NCBI GenBank assembly: GCA_963921795.1
Contig: OY997655.1
Location: forward strand, 12,892,230 to 12,956,229
Source of the DNA: Nannobrachium achirus
Lineage: Eukaryota > Chordata > Actinopteri > Myctophiformes > Myctophidae
DNA length: 64,000 bases
Direction: 5' to 3'
Of the stretch, positions 1 to 48,259 are shown piece by piece. Below the pieces are notes generated by a model. It did not search any database. It saw only the letters and a list, made by a program, of their open reading frames with translations, and was not told the origin of the DNA. The first letter of the stretch is position 1. Every line of letters begins with the position of its first letter. A program made the translations under genes and the position numbers.

Positions 1-165
1 AGAACATACTTTTAGAATTGGATCAAAATATTTAAAGACTTCACGATTAAAAAAAGAAAAATAGCAGATCTACAAGCTCACAGATCAGCACCGAGTGCCA
101 CGCTGTGAGCTTGTATATCTGTTATGTTTTAATAGTTAAAGCATAAAATAATGCGTCTAAATGGG
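1..165 (+). repeat. R repeat end at the window's left edge, with H1
   Basis: H1 at 61-125 with the CACCGAGTG centre, followed by TTTTAATAGTTAAAGCATAA and AATGCGTCTAAATGGGTCAC, the R outer segment. The rest is off the window. Confidence 0.6.
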
Positions 166-641
166 TCACATTTTGAAAAAAAAAAAAATACATTTCAATA
201 ACATTTCCATAGCTTTTCCAAAGTATTTCACCCCGTTTCCATGCCTATAGCAACCATACAATGCAATAATGAGACTCTTAGACCAGTGTGCATCAATGCA
301 CCAAGACAGACTCCAGTGAAGGTGTATGTAGTACACTACAGTAAATACCGTTTCACAATCACACTCGTGTCAGCGAGCATTCATTTCTTCTCGCCGTAAT
401 TAAGGCACCTGACATTGACAGGTGTGGCTTTCCAAGAAATGACTTGATCATGAGATAAGCATGCCTTGAACAAGCGCCAAACCTGCCAATAAACGTTTAT
501 TACAAGCAGCCACAACATCGTGGCTGGCCATGGTGTCGTGTTCACCTTGCATGTCTGTGACCACTTTCACACAGAGATTGTCATTGTGCAAGACTGGGCT
601 GAAAGATGCCATTAATGCCGGCTTTGCCTTTCTACTCAGCA

Positions 642-679
642 CCAGAGCCACAGTAAAGCCTACCCGTGTGTGCTTTTAC

Positions 680-733
<54 letters not shown>

Positions 734-847
734 AGAGCCACAGTAAAGCCTTCCCTGTGTGTGCTTTTACATTGTGTGCGTGCGTGCGTGCGTGTGTGTG
801 TGTGTGTGAGAGTGTTTGTGTGTGTGTGTGTGTGTGTGAGTGTGTGT

Positions 848-915
<68 letters not shown>

Positions 916-916
916 A
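642..916. repeat. (GT)n tracts with a 92-bp duplication
   Basis: CAGAGCCACAGTAAAGCC starts at 642 and 734, each followed by GTGTGCTTTTACATT and (GT)n. A further compound (GT)n runs to 914. Confidence 0.85.
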
Positions 917-1414
917 TTGCATACTGCTGGTTTTGCGGAATCGGAGGTGTGGTGTGTTGCAGGACAGCATGTGACAGTAGTTGTCGTCGATTCTATACAT
1001 ATAAAACTATAACCTACCTCAGTCATTCCCAACCACTAAGATTTCATTGATGTATATGTATTTTTTATCAACGTGAGAAATGAGTTCTCATTGTGATGTT
1101 GTAACGTAAACTAGCAGGTATTAGGTATAACACGTTACGTTAGTTCCACTGAGCCAAAACAGCTCTCAAAATTCACTCTGCGCACTTAAAACGCAGCAGC
1201 CATTGTGGTCAGATGGGTGGGCCATGAACGAGTTTGAGATGTTCAAGTGGGCCTTGATCCACAAAAAGGTTGTGAAGGTTGCCCCTACAGATTTAAACAG
1301 ATTTAAGATGGTCTGACGACGTAGCATAGAGCAGTCAGTGAAGCTCTGGTACGTGTTCTCCTTCACTGAGAGACAGAAACGCTGCTCTTCCAAATAAGAT
1401 CATCATGCTGAAGT

Positions 1415-1735
1415 CACAGAACCCACAGTTTCCCTGACCCATTTGTGGGTCACAGACCAATGTATATGGGCCACGACTCAAATATAAATCAATTTTTATT
1501 TTCCTAAATTAAAAAAATATTCTATTTTTTGTATAACATTTTATCAATTTTAGAACAAAAGAAATGAATTAAGAAATATGAATTAAGAAGTAGCAAAAAT
1601 ATCTAATCTACAAGTTCGCAACACTACGCGAAGCGAACCGTTGTGAGCTTGTAGATCTGCTACAGTATTTTTCTAGTTTGTGTCCCGGACAAACTTTATT
1701 GATGGTCTTGAGCTAAAAGGTTTGGGAACCAGTGA
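1415..1735. mobile_element. F2 MITE (TTCCCAAAC ... GGGAACCAGTG), copy 1
   Basis: The right end is GCTAAAAGGTTTGGGAACCA. H1 lies at about 1598-1664. The left end is poorly defined near GACCCATTTGTGGGTCACAG. Related to copies at 7069, 41829 and 62190. Confidence 0.55.
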
Positions 1736-2420
1736 TAAAATCCAGTTTCAAAACTCACCTCATAATGTAATTTCACTCCCTTTCTCGTTTGCTGGCTCTT
1801 TATTTCACAAAATACTGCCTGAATAGATTGACTGTATAGGTTACTTATATACAAGGCCTATTCACCAGCTGCATCACAGGCATATAGTAATATGGGGGAG
1901 GAAGTAACTCCTGACATGTTGACTGATGGATCATTTTTTAAGTACCGGTACGCCCAACCTGTTCCACATCCATAGATCATGTGTAAGTATATGACATGCC
2001 GTGCGTAGCACGCGTCAGCTCTTGACAACAGTTCCAGAAACTTGGCTCGGCCTCTGAGAAAAAGACTATAGGACATCAATCTAGCTGCCACAGTCGCCAA
2101 CTTACGAATAAAAAGACTCTGGGACATCAATCTACCTGCCACAGTCACCAACTTACGAATAAAAAGACCAGTGTGGGACCAGGCCTGGCATTTTCCTTTT
2201 TTTTTTTTTTTTGAGGGCACAACGGCCAAATGCCAGGGCAGGAAGGCCATCGAATAAAACAAGAGTTTAGTCCATTGAAATAATGAATTGAATTTAAGGG
2301 TTAAGGATTATTAAAAATCGAATATGTAGAATATCTGCAGTGAAATAAATAAATGATGGTATATTTACAATCAGATCCATGCTCAGCCATGCACCAATCC
2401 AAGTCACTGAATTGGTTTAA

Positions 2421-2854
2421 AGATGGGGTGCCATGATTTTTCCCCCCTATAAAACATGATTATCTACTATTATGATTATACTAGGAGGAAGATTTTTTCC
2501 AAAAAAGTGTACAGAATGAGTTAAAATTATGTTTTTATGTGGCCACACTCACCAGTTAATTTGGTATGCGTGGTTGTCATGGTGGGTGGTGACCCAGCTG
2601 AAGTTAGCCACACCCACGTATGTTGGGTGAATGGTAATTAGGGGAGGGGTTGATTCTGTGATGTAATAAGTATCTGTGTTTTTGGACCGGCACATTTGAC
2701 CCCACAAGGTGGCAGCCTACAGCTAAAACCCAAATAGAAAGGCAATACATAATTGCTCATATCAACCACACCAGGGGGTCTAATGAAGTACAGTACTGTC
2801 AACCTCCTAGACACATGAAAACTAGAAAAAGTACAAAACTATGGCACCACCTCT
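2421..2854. mobile_element. TTAA-target miniature DNA element
   Basis: Flanked by TTAA at 2417-2420 and 2855-2858, with imperfect inverted ends AGATGGGGTGCCATG and CTATGGCACCACCTCT. It is 434 bp, non-coding, and a second TTAA-target element of a different family from the one at 36652. Confidence 0.65.
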
Positions 2855-3359
2855 TTAAAGACACAGGGGAGTTAAGAATTTAGAATCTCAACAAAAGACA
2901 CTGGTGTCGTCATGACAAGAAACCATGGCTCAGGGTGAGGCTTTAGGTCAGGATCACCCTGGGCAAGATATGCCTTCCACTTGGTTCCAAGATTTCTAGC
3001 GGAAGTGCTGCGTTTAACGGACGTTACGTCATGCGGTCTGTTAACATTCCCAAGCGAAAAAACTCAAATTGATTGTAGCTCTTAACTCACTCTTAATAGG
3101 TGTAATCGCCTGAATCAATGTTTTTGTTTGTATATTGTTAGCGCAACCGACGGAGCAGGAGAGGTAGACCGGATTTTCTTCCGGCGGGGAACACGTTTGG
3201 AGGAACACCGCACTGTGAAAAATATACAACTTCCGGGAAAATTCAGCCCCACCTCCTAGAACGGTCTCTGCCTCATATCTTGACCAGGCGTTTCTCTTCG
3301 CAGACGAGTAAGCCTTGCTACGCGAGCCTAGGTCAGGATAGGTCAGGTATTGGGAGTAG

Positions 3360-3772
3360 GGATGGGACGATAATCGTTATTATCATTTATCGAGATAAAG
3401 AAAACACTCATAATAATCGTATCGTGGAGATTATAATTTACGATGAAATTATCCTCAGTCATGCACTGGGCCCTTTATTTGCCGAGCTGCATATCTGATA
3501 CCACTTAAACCCTCTATAATTGGTAAAAACTGACCTGTAAATAACATACTTGATACAGTCTTTTTTTTTTCATTCTCTACCAAATCTCTCTCTAAAAAAA
3601 AATAGCCGATCTACAATGCTTTGTGAGCTTGTAGATCTGCTATTTTTGGGCAAATGTTCTGCCCCAGGATAATGGATGTTGGGGATATTTTGATTATGAC
3701 GATAATATTGTAAATCGCAATTTCTTTGATCATAATAATCGTGGCATGGCATTTTCATATCGTCCCATCCCT
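3360..3772. mobile_element. hAT-like MITE, family AGGGATGGGACGAT, copy 1
   Basis: The ends are AGGGATGGGACGATA and ATCGTCCCATCCCT. The interior has AT-rich ATCGTGATAA-type inverted repeats and an H1 hairpin at 3597-3647. I could not identify a clean target duplication. Confidence 0.75.
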
Positions 3773-3773
3773 A

Positions 3774-3986
3774 GAGGGTATGCATGTGACATCATCATCA
3801 TAACCGGAGTTATGCGGGAACAGGTCTACTGAGTGACAAAAACTACTTTCTGGCCTTGACAGCCCATACATCCAAACAGAAAAGTCCTATCTGATTGCAT
3901 TAAACGACGTTAAACAAAATTAAACTCACTTTGCCACTCGATTTGGCACTGGATTTGCCATTCACTTCATGCATGCGCATACACTC
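3774..3986. mobile_element. TA-flanked MITE, copy 1 (Tc1/mariner-like)
   Basis: Inverted ends GAGGGTATGC and GCATACACTC sit between TA dinucleotides (3772-3773, 3987-3988). It abuts the MITE at 3360-3772. A related copy lies at 26591-26783 in the opposite orientation. Confidence 0.65.
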
Positions 3987-4094
3987 TATTGGGGAGCCAC
4001 CCCCACCCTACCTAGCCTGGAACTAGACCAATCCGCCGGTGCAAAAATATATATATATATCGCAAGGCTACCCCCACCACCCCTACCCCCCTAC

Positions 4095-41124
<37,030 letters not shown>

Positions 41125-41221
41125 ATTGCTGCTAAACAGCAGCTATGACAGCAGTTTGAATGCACACAACTTTATCAACAGGGACAGTTTTGTGTCGCCT
41201 TGTGTGTGTGTGTAGGGTGGG

Positions 41222-41312
41222 ATAAAAAGAGCAGATCTACAAGATTACAGCGCTGCGACCATAGCTGTGGCTGCGACGCGTTATCAGCTTGTAGATCCGC
41301 TTTTTTGTTATC
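41222..41312. repeat. H1-like hairpin 100 bp upstream of the pgs1 start codon
   Basis: GATAAAAAGAGCAGATCTAC pairs with GTAGATCCGCTTTTTTGTTA, with a CGCTGCGACC...GGCTGCGACG centre. It lies between the pgs1 ATG (41124) and the TCTCGCGAGA element (41333), so it may be in the pgs1 5' UTR or promoter. Confidence 0.75.
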
Positions 41313-41332
41313 GTTATCTGACAAGGTGACAC

Positions 41333-41342
41333 TCTCGCGAGA
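41333..41342. promoter_or_regulatory. TCTCGCGAGA palindrome, probable pgs1 promoter element
   Basis: TCTCGCGAGA occurs 209 bp upstream of the pgs1 start codon, in the spacer between the divergent genes. This exact palindrome is a known core-promoter element of housekeeping CpG-type vertebrate promoters, reported as bound by BANP and earlier linked to ZBTB33. Its position fits a TATA-less promoter for pgs1. Occupancy is inferred. Confidence 0.6.
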
Positions 41343-41828
41343 TGTTGCGTGAGTTTAGCTTCTGTTGTCTGTTGTCCCTGTTGTAATATTTTTCTACTCT
41401 GACTCTGTGAACATGAACACTTTTTTTTTAAATTATTATTATTATTATTATTGTTGTTGTTATTAAAACAAATGTCCTCTTTTTAAACGACATTTTATGA
41501 AAGGAGTCTACTTTCCATAGTTGATCGAAATGAGTTAAGTGCGACCTCTCGTGGCTGAGTTTGGAATTAAATCATCATATCTAAAAAATGCTGCGGTCCT
41601 TGGTCAAGACGGCTGCTATAAATTGCAGTATAATTACTTGTCTTTATACATGTCTATTAGCATAATAAAAGCATTGAGCAACTTATTTTAAATTACCTCA
41701 ATCATACATTTTCAGTATCTATATATGACTAGGCCTATTATCTGTATCAAATGGCTGCCTGGCTTTTTTGCCCAAACTGCAGCATTTAATAAAGTATAAT
41801 CACAATGTAGGCCTATATAAATGCGGGC

Positions 41829-42179
41829 TGCATTTCCCAAACTTTTCAGGTCGAGACCCCAAAGAGATCTAGAGATTAGACGTTTGCCCGGGACCCAAAC
41901 TAGTCAAAACAGCAGATCTGCAAGCTCACCACTTCTTAAACATTTGTTTTCTAATTTTATGGAATTTCTTAGATTTTTTTATTTATCAATGAAATTACTT
42001 AGAAAAATCATTGCATTATTTTTTTAATTATCATTATTATATGACAATTTTGCTTTTTAGGTAATGTATTTGTATATTTGTTTAGAAATAATAATAATTA
42101 AAAAACAAAATGTAGCCCAGGGAACAAAAGTTAAGGGATGCATAAAAAATATGACCCACTGTTTAATTGGGAACCAGTG
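41829..42179. mobile_element. F2 MITE, copy 3, in the pgs1-socs3 spacer
   Basis: TTTCCCAAACTTTTCAGG and TAGACGTTTGCCCGGGACCC open it, and TAATTGGGAACCAGTG closes it. Only the left arm of H1 survives (41905-41929). Confidence 0.65.
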
Positions 42180-42424
42180 CTAAACTTGCCATAAATAATA
42201 GCCTAATATTCGTGGTCTGCGAGTAAAACGCATGCCGTCATCATATAATTGCGTAGTCCGCCAGATAATAAATAATAACATAACAAATGTTCTGCTTTTA
42301 ACTTTTTCACCTTGTCGAGAAGAGGGAACCACCAACACCAATACCAGGAAACAGTCCTCTCTAAAGGTCACGCTGATTATTTATTGGCAATCTGCCAAGA
42401 GCGTGCGTCGCCCTCTCCGCCCGC

Positions 42425-42426
<2 letters not shown>

Positions 42427-42494
<68 letters not shown>

Positions 42495-42684
42495 GAGAGA
42501 GAGAGAGAGAGAGCGAGCGTGCGAGAGAGAGAGAGAGAGCGTGCATGTGCGCGTGCGTGCCTGTGTGTTTACTGGAAGAGCCTTCTGAACGGGGAAAGGC
42601 GGAGCTCTTACGAACATCGGGGTTTTATACTGGCCGGAGGAAGAGCGTACGGTAAACCCTGCGTGCGCGGCACGCACACGCGCA

Positions 42685-42761
<77 letters not shown>

Positions 42762-42833
42762 TGGAAGGGGAGCCGAACACACACACACACACACGCACAA
42801 TATCAGGCACATTCCACAGCAGGACACTGTGAG

Positions 42834-42869
<36 letters not shown>

Positions 42870-42870
42870 T
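42427..42870. repeat. (GT)n, (GA)n and (CA)n cluster at the socs3 5' end
   Basis: (GT)n 42427-42457, (GA)n 42458-42538, (CA)n about 42688-42759 and (AG)n about 42838-42868 flank or overlap the proposed first exon. Confidence 0.9.
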
Positions 42871-43056
42871 CGAGCCCACGCAGGACTGTCTGTCTGTCTG
42901 TGGATGATCCCCACATTACTGGATTTTTTAATGACTGACTTAATCATTTCTACAGGCCTGGTGCTGCTACTGTTGGGGAGTTTGGACACCTTGGTTTCCC
43001 CCCCGTGCGAAGGACCACTGCCGCGCTGCACGATAGCAGGGCACGGATTCCACAAG
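42620..43056 (+). other. socs3: Probable non-coding first exon of socs3 (3' boundary supported, 5' boundary uncertain)
   Basis: A strong donor, CACAAG|GTAAGC, ends at 43056. SOCS3 genes have a short untranslated first exon, and the spacing and direction fit. A TATA-like TTTTATAC lies at 42624-42631, but it reads better on the other strand (GTATAAAA). The segment contains (CA)n at about 42688-42759 and (AG)n at about 42838-42868, so the transcription start cannot be placed. No STAT site is claimed. Confidence 0.4.
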
Positions 43057-43962
43057 GTAAGCAAAGAAGCGGTATAGAAATAGAATGTAGAATATAAGCC
43101 CAAAGCCCTCGTTATTACACATTAATGCACGCCGATCATCATACATACAACACAGACATTGCAAAGATCATAGGTTTAGATCGCATCGATTCCAGACATA
43201 CCCGTTAAACGTGTGCACATAATAACGGCGACATCGATGTTTAGTTCAGGTTATAAAAATATATAATGTATTGTTTCGTGACTTGGATTGTGTGTGCGCT
43301 TTGCTGCCTGCGGTGCAGTGCAGCCAACGGTCGGTGTGCATGTGTTCAAACCGGTTCAAACACACACTTGACTACACACACACACATAGCCATGATGAGC
43401 CTTTGCATTGGTCCGCAGAAAGTAGGTTAACGACCTGTTAACGTGTATAATATATAATCTACAACACTGTTAAACCCTGGGCTGGAAACAACAGAAGAAT
43501 GGTGTCAACAGTCAGGAGAACGATATGCCTGCCTGCGCGGTATGAATGTGAGAGTCCCGTTATTATTATTACTACTATGGCGCCTCTCGTAGCCTCTAAG
43601 ACCCGCTTCTAGCTGCATGCATGCATGTACAGTTGGTTTATAACTCCGAGAATTAACCAAATGGACCCGTATTTGATTTGTATATGCTTACATTATCGGA
43701 GTTATAGCCTATATGGTCCTGGACAAGTCAATAACGCTGAGGATGTAGCTGTGTAACACACAACACAGCCTGTGTTGTGTGTAGCCTGCTTTTGGAGCAA
43801 CAGACAGACTAGAGAGAGGCGATCAGACCAGACTATGCAATGCATGAGCATTGAGCAGGACGGGACATGCTATTCAGAATGAAACTGGAGACCCTGGGCC
43901 TCTTCTCTCTCTCTGCTCTCTGCTCTGTGACGGGACTGAATGGGAATGGGGGTTATTTATTG

Positions 43963-44004
<42 letters not shown>

Positions 44005-44715
44005 GAGAGGTAGGAGGAGGAGGAGGAGGAGGAGAAAAAAGCGCGCTGCTGGACTCATTCACAATGACCCCGTTTCACTATTCCCTTGCGGGATGTGCCG
44101 ATCGAAGACAATTGAAAGCAATCAGGATCTGGTTGCTGTCTGGGGCTGCATGCACTGACTGTATATGCCTGGTCCAATCCAATCCCCATGGCTGCAGGAC
44201 CGGTCAGACAGGACAGGAGAGGACAGACAAGACAGCAGGACAGTCTAGATAGGACAGCAGTGGCTTCAGTTCAGCAAAAGCTGACTGTATATGGCTGGTC
44301 CCCCGATAAAGGCTTAGCACCCCCTAAGCCCCCACCCCCACCCCACAAACCCAATACTGATGAAAGATATTTAAGGAATAAATAAATAAAATGCATATGA
44401 ATATGTGAAAGACAATAATTGACTGACCTCTATGTAAACCATACTATAAAATCATACTTTCTATGCTGGAAAGCATCTTCAGCCTCACAAAAACCCTATT
44501 CGATCACCTACAGTCCACAGATTTGGAGATGGAAACTGCCAATGATCTGGTCTGTTCAGTTATCCATACCCTAGAAGCGAGAGAATCTTGCTTGTTATAT
44601 TAGTACTATTCATTATTGTTTGTTGCCAAAATTAATAATAATTAGCCCCCACTCCCCCATAGCCCCCTCAGTCACAATTCTCTGGAGCTGCCGCCGGTCC
44701 TCTCCTGTCTGGTGT

Positions 44716-44870
44716 CAGTGGCATCAGTTCATCAAAAGCTAAGTTATGGCAACATGACTCCAGTCATGTTACCATATCTTAGCAACAGGCATGATGAATT
44801 TATTTTAAGAAGTTCATTTTTTCTTTTCTTTTCTATGGCAGCTGCCATACCTTGCCATGATATACCCAAT
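44716..44870. mobile_element. Degenerate copy of the 149-bp hAT-type MITE
   Basis: CAGTGGCATCAGTTCATC starts it, and GATGAATTTATTTTAAGAAG and TATGGCAGCTGCCATACC are shared with 62945-63093. The right terminus is not recognisable. It lies in socs3 intron 1. Confidence 0.65.
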
Positions 44871-45451
44871 GGACCCTTTGTCAAGTCCCGCCCCCTCTTC
44901 GCACCCATTGGTTGCTGTTTCTTGGTTGGACAAAAATCCTGTCTCTCCTTCTACTGCCATTGAAATAGCAGGTTTTTCAGTTGCTTCGTGTTGATGTTCA
45001 GTGTATTCAATTCTTATTTTAAACTTGGTGTCAGTAAAAAGGAAATTTTTATTTTTCTTCAAAAATGATGTTTTAGCAAAATCAACATACCAAGGCAGAA
45101 AGAGCTTGCTGGTTGGTCAGTCAGGGACCAACCAGAAGGCTGACAAAGGGTCAATTGACAGGACAGGAGAGGACAGAGACGACAGACAGACAGGATAGGA
45201 CAGGAGAGGATATAGGACAGACAAACAGGAGGCAGGCAGGCACACACCACCGGACCACCACCACACTCCAGACCCCCAGACCGTCCAGACAGACCATGGA
45301 GCAAAGAATTCGTTTAAATTAGCTACAGTATATTCTAAATATAACCCCCTGGCCCCCGCCACACACACACACACACCAGCTCGCTCTGCTTTACCGCTCA
45401 TGTGTGCATTCATCATCATTGACATAATTGCACTTCACATGAATTATGTTG

Positions 45452-45457
45452 AGAGAG

Positions 45458-45532
<75 letters not shown>
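45452..45532. repeat. (GA)n in socs3 intron 1
   Basis: About 80 bp of nearly pure GA. Confidence 0.95.
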
Positions 45533-45534
<2 letters not shown>

Positions 45535-45830
45535 ATAGTCTACTCTACCATATGTGTTGCCATGTTGGTTTAAAGTCCAGTCCAGCCAGGAGACTAAATA
45601 AACACGAAAGTCCTGTTTATAATCACCAGTGCTTAGCCTAACAAACACAGCACCTGACAGGAGAGAAGATATATACTAATATAGGTTACAATTAGCTCTG
45701 GTCCATAGTGAAAACAAGACATATAGTCATATTAGCCATACCGCTTAATATGGGTTTAAATCCTATTAGTAGACCTTGTATCTGAACTGTACTGACTTAT
45801 GCTTTTCCTAGGCCAACTGCTGATAAAGTG

Positions 45831-45871
<41 letters not shown>

Positions 45872-46594
45872 GGAGAGAGCTACCAGACCAGAGCTAGGCT
45901 ACAAAGCAATGCATGGAGGACTGTCATGTCACACAGTTCATGTTTGCTCATGTAGCTTTGAGACAGCTGTTATTTTAACCACCAAATTGTTAACATATGT
46001 TGAATTTCTTTCTTTTCTTGTTTTTCTTGTTTCTTGTTTTTTTTTTAAGTAACTGATCTATTCTGCCCCACAAATCCAAAGTGCAGTAACTACGTTTTGG
46101 ACACACAGACTTATTTGTGCACCCCCAATAAAGGTCAAATTAGCCTTTGTGAATTTGGGGGATAAACGATTACTTCAAGAACAAATATGCAATTCGTGTA
46201 ATATCACTTTATATGCCGATATCTCATTTGGCTGACCAGTCGAAAGAAACACTTTTAAACCCATTTTCAGTCAAATTTCTGTTGGTAGTTACTGCATTTA
46301 ATTGGCTTTGTCACAAAGCTACAGATTGGCTGTTTTTTTTAACAGAGGAGGTTAAACTATGAAGAAGCGTGGCTGGGCTGACAACGTGAAAACCCTCAAC
46401 TCTGATATGCAGTGTTTGTGTTTCTCAAACCTTTTTCATGCCAGCCAGAGGTGTAATTCCAGAATAAATAAGGGGTGGCAAAACAATATGTTACCATTGC
46501 CCCATTTCTAAACTAGTGAGGACCCCCCACCCTGGGGACCCCCCCCCACCCTGACATGCACTTGGAATGTAGGAGTTAGTTGAGTCATTAGATT

Positions 46595-47295
46595 AAAGGC
46601 CCTTTCCTACTGGGTGTGATAACGATAAAGATAACCAGGGACATGCTGGGCCCCTGATTCAGCCTGGGAAAAAGAGTTGGAGAGGCCCTCATTGCGCGCT
46701 AAAGAGAGAGATCTCTCTCTCTATAGCGCTGCTGCTACTCAAAGATTTGCCATTTCAGATCATGACAAGTGACAAGCCAGTGGGCCAATTACATGAGTTA
46801 TATTTCGTTGTTGTCGGGTGGAAACCTTGTATGTCCAAAACCGTTTGTTTTTTTAGTGAAAACAGCCGATCTACAAGCACACAATGCCGGTGCGAGTGTG
46901 CTTGTACTGTAGATCTGCTGTTTTCACTACTTTTGTGCGACGGCCTTGTATGATGAAGCAGGGCTTTGCTTTGCGAAAAAATGTAAAAATTTGAAACTTG
47001 GAGATACAAGGTTTCTGCCCGACAGTGACGATTTACTTTGTTGGCCGCCCAGACCCCAAAATGGAACGAAGGCCAACATTTTATTTATTTATTTTTTCCT
47101 AATGGCCGGCCAGGACCGGCCGGGAATGAACCGGCCATTCGGGAGTTGTCCCGCTTTTCCCAATGGCCAGCACGTCCCTGAAGATAACGATATGTCGGCG
47201 TTCACATCAATTATGACGGCTTTATTGTTGTAGTGTGGACGCTACCGCCATCCACTTCTCTTTATCGTTATTGCGCCCAGTGGGAAAGGGCCTTT
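46595..47295. mobile_element. TIR element AAAGGCCCTTTCC with a nested palindrome
   Basis: Ends AAAGGCCCTTTCCTACTGGG and CCCAGTGGGAAAGGGCCTTT, with CGATAAAGATAA / TTATCGTTATTG just inside. The interior holds the F5 palindrome 46805-47035 with H1 at its centre. A fragment of the same family is at 9408-9492. No duplication resolved. Confidence 0.75.
46805..47035. repeat. F5 large palindrome with H1 at its centre, copy 1
   Basis: GTTGTCGGGTGGAAACCTTG pairs imperfectly with CAAGGTTTCTGCCCGACAG. The centre is an H1 variant, ACAGCCGATCTACAAGCAC (46855-46929), with CACAC in place of CTCAC. Confidence 0.75.
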
Positions 47296-47523
47296 AGTTT
47301 GACTTTATTCCACAGATAAATATTGTGAAATTGTTGCCCCTTTCTTATATTATTTGATGAATTAGACAATGTTTGACCAGTTAGTGCCAGGCAGAGCTCG
47401 AGCTTGTAGATCTGCTATTTTTCAATAGTTAAAGTACCCAGGTCCCAGAATTTGGTGCGACACCCTTGGACAAGTGCCTCAAAAAGTTAACGTCAAGCCC
47501 TGGCACTCTCTCTCTCTCTGCAG

Positions 47524-48010
47524 CGGTGCATAGGCGGTGGTCTCTCCCAGCCCCTCTCTGGATGCATCAGACCCCTCTCCCCCGGGACCCTGGACCCGGT
47601 GTGTGAACCCTCCGCCTCCCCTCCCCTCCTCCTCCTCCTCTCCTCCTCCTCCTCCCTCTCCCTCCTCCCCATCTCCCCTCCTCCCCCCCTCGGCGGGCGG
47701 AGGTGGCCCTCCGCCTCCGGACCCTCGTCAGGAGGAGGAGGTGGTGGTGGTGGTGGGGGCAGGGGGCCACCGCCGCCATCATCCTCATCGCCATGGCAAC
47801 GAGGACGCGGTGACGCGCCGCGGCAGCCGGCACGGCAGCAGCAGCAGAAGCCAGGCGGCGGCCGCCATGAGCGGCAGCAGCCCGGCGGCTCCCCCGGAGA
47901 GCGGCGGCAGCAGTGGCAGCAGCAGTACGGGACACGGCCAGCAGGGGGCCTCCTCTGGCCTCAACCCCCACCGCTACAAGCCCTTCAGCTCCCACGCACA
48001 CTACCAGCAG
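47524..48010 (+). CDS. socs3: socs3 exon 2: 5' UTR, start codon, N-terminal region with KIR (CDS 47867-48010)
   Basis: The acceptor CTCTCTCTGCAG ends at 47523. The first in-frame ATG is at 47867 in a GCCGCCATGA context, and an in-frame stop at 47531 excludes a longer frame. It encodes 48 residues: a Ser/Gly/Pro-rich start, then HRYKPFSSHAHYQQ, corresponding to the kinase-inhibitory region of SOCS3 (mammalian LRLKTFSS...YQL), which blocks JAK catalysis. The Phe of the motif is kept; the Leu two residues before the conserved Lys-x-Phe is Tyr here. The exon ends in phase 0 at CAG|GTCAGT. The upstream part is very GC-rich, with CTCCTC repeats and two short upstream reading frames. The start is the best visible choice but is not proven. 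Confidence 0.8.
47562..47606 (+). promoter_or_regulatory. Upstream ORF 1 in the socs3 leader
   Basis: ATG at 47562 opens a 14-codon frame ending in TGA at 47604-47606, 261 nt before the socs3 ATG and in a different frame. The start context (CTGGATGC) is weak. It is part of the mRNA only if the acceptor at 47523 is used as proposed. Confidence 0.4.
47793..47813 (+). promoter_or_regulatory. Upstream ORF 2 in the socs3 leader (6 codons, strong start context)
   Basis: ATG at 47793 lies in ATCGCCATGG, close to the optimal vertebrate start context, and encodes MATRTR before TGA at 47811-47813. It ends 53 nt before the socs3 ATG. Such a short minimal uORF could lower or gate translation of the main frame. 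That effect is inferred. Confidence 0.45.
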
Positions 48011-48259
48011 GTCAGTCGGCTTTGATCGGTGGATGGAATACTTTATTAGTCCATTTTAAAGGTAGGGTAAAGTGATCTCACTTAGGTTTCAGTTTCAGTT
48101 TTCATGTAGGTGACAGGCGGGGGCCTTCCTCCAATCATGAACAAGTGGGGGCGGGCCTTGGCAGTGATGCTAGTAGCCCTGCATCCTGCGTCCCTGACGC
48201 GCAATTGGAAATCACACCACAGCTCCAGGAGGAGCCGCTCGTTTCGTTTCACCAGCGTC

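Larger units (their letters stand above)
1..4094 (-). other. pgs1 intron 7 (partial): repeats only
   Basis: After the exon 7 donor no further pgs1 exon is visible. It holds the R end, F2 copy 1, (GT)n, a 51-bp tandem duplication at 2059-2170 (AAAAAGACTNTNGGACATCA), a TTAA element, a hAT-like MITE and a TA-flanked MITE. Stretches 1030-1400 and 2860-3350 show nothing recognisable. Confidence 0.7.
41125..42619. other. Spacer between divergent pgs1 and socs3
   Basis: Holds the H1-like hairpin 41222-41312, TCTCGCGAGA at 41333, a (TTA)n-like tract at about 41432-41465, F2 MITE copy 3 and the (GT)n/(GA)n block. About 1.5 kb separates the pgs1 ATG from the proposed socs3 first exon. Confidence 0.65.
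43057..47523 (+). other. socs3 intron 1 (inferred)
   Basis: From donor GTAAGC to acceptor CTCTGCAG. Contains (GA)n tracts, GGACAGACAGG-type short repeats at about 44200-44250 and 45150-45240, degenerate copies of the 149-bp MITE, and the TIR element 46595-47295. Positions 43060-43840 show nothing recognisable. Confidence 0.5.

Noticed and set aside
530-1050. Open frames of repeated Cys-Val or Thr-His (also at 4781-5309, 14213-14610, 42381-43103, 55816-56689)
   Set aside because: They are translations of (GT)n/(CA)n/(GA)n tracts in several frames and both strands; none has non-repeat conserved sequence.
1858-3229. Minus-strand frames tested as further pgs1 exons
   Set aside because: None contains the expected next blocks (an AERGAKVYLTTGYFN-like segment or the second HKD motif), so the remaining exons are taken to lie off the window.
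47567-48001. Minus-strand open frame opposite socs3 exon 2
   Set aside because: Low-complexity Ala/Arg/Gly translation of a GC-rich leader; no domain.
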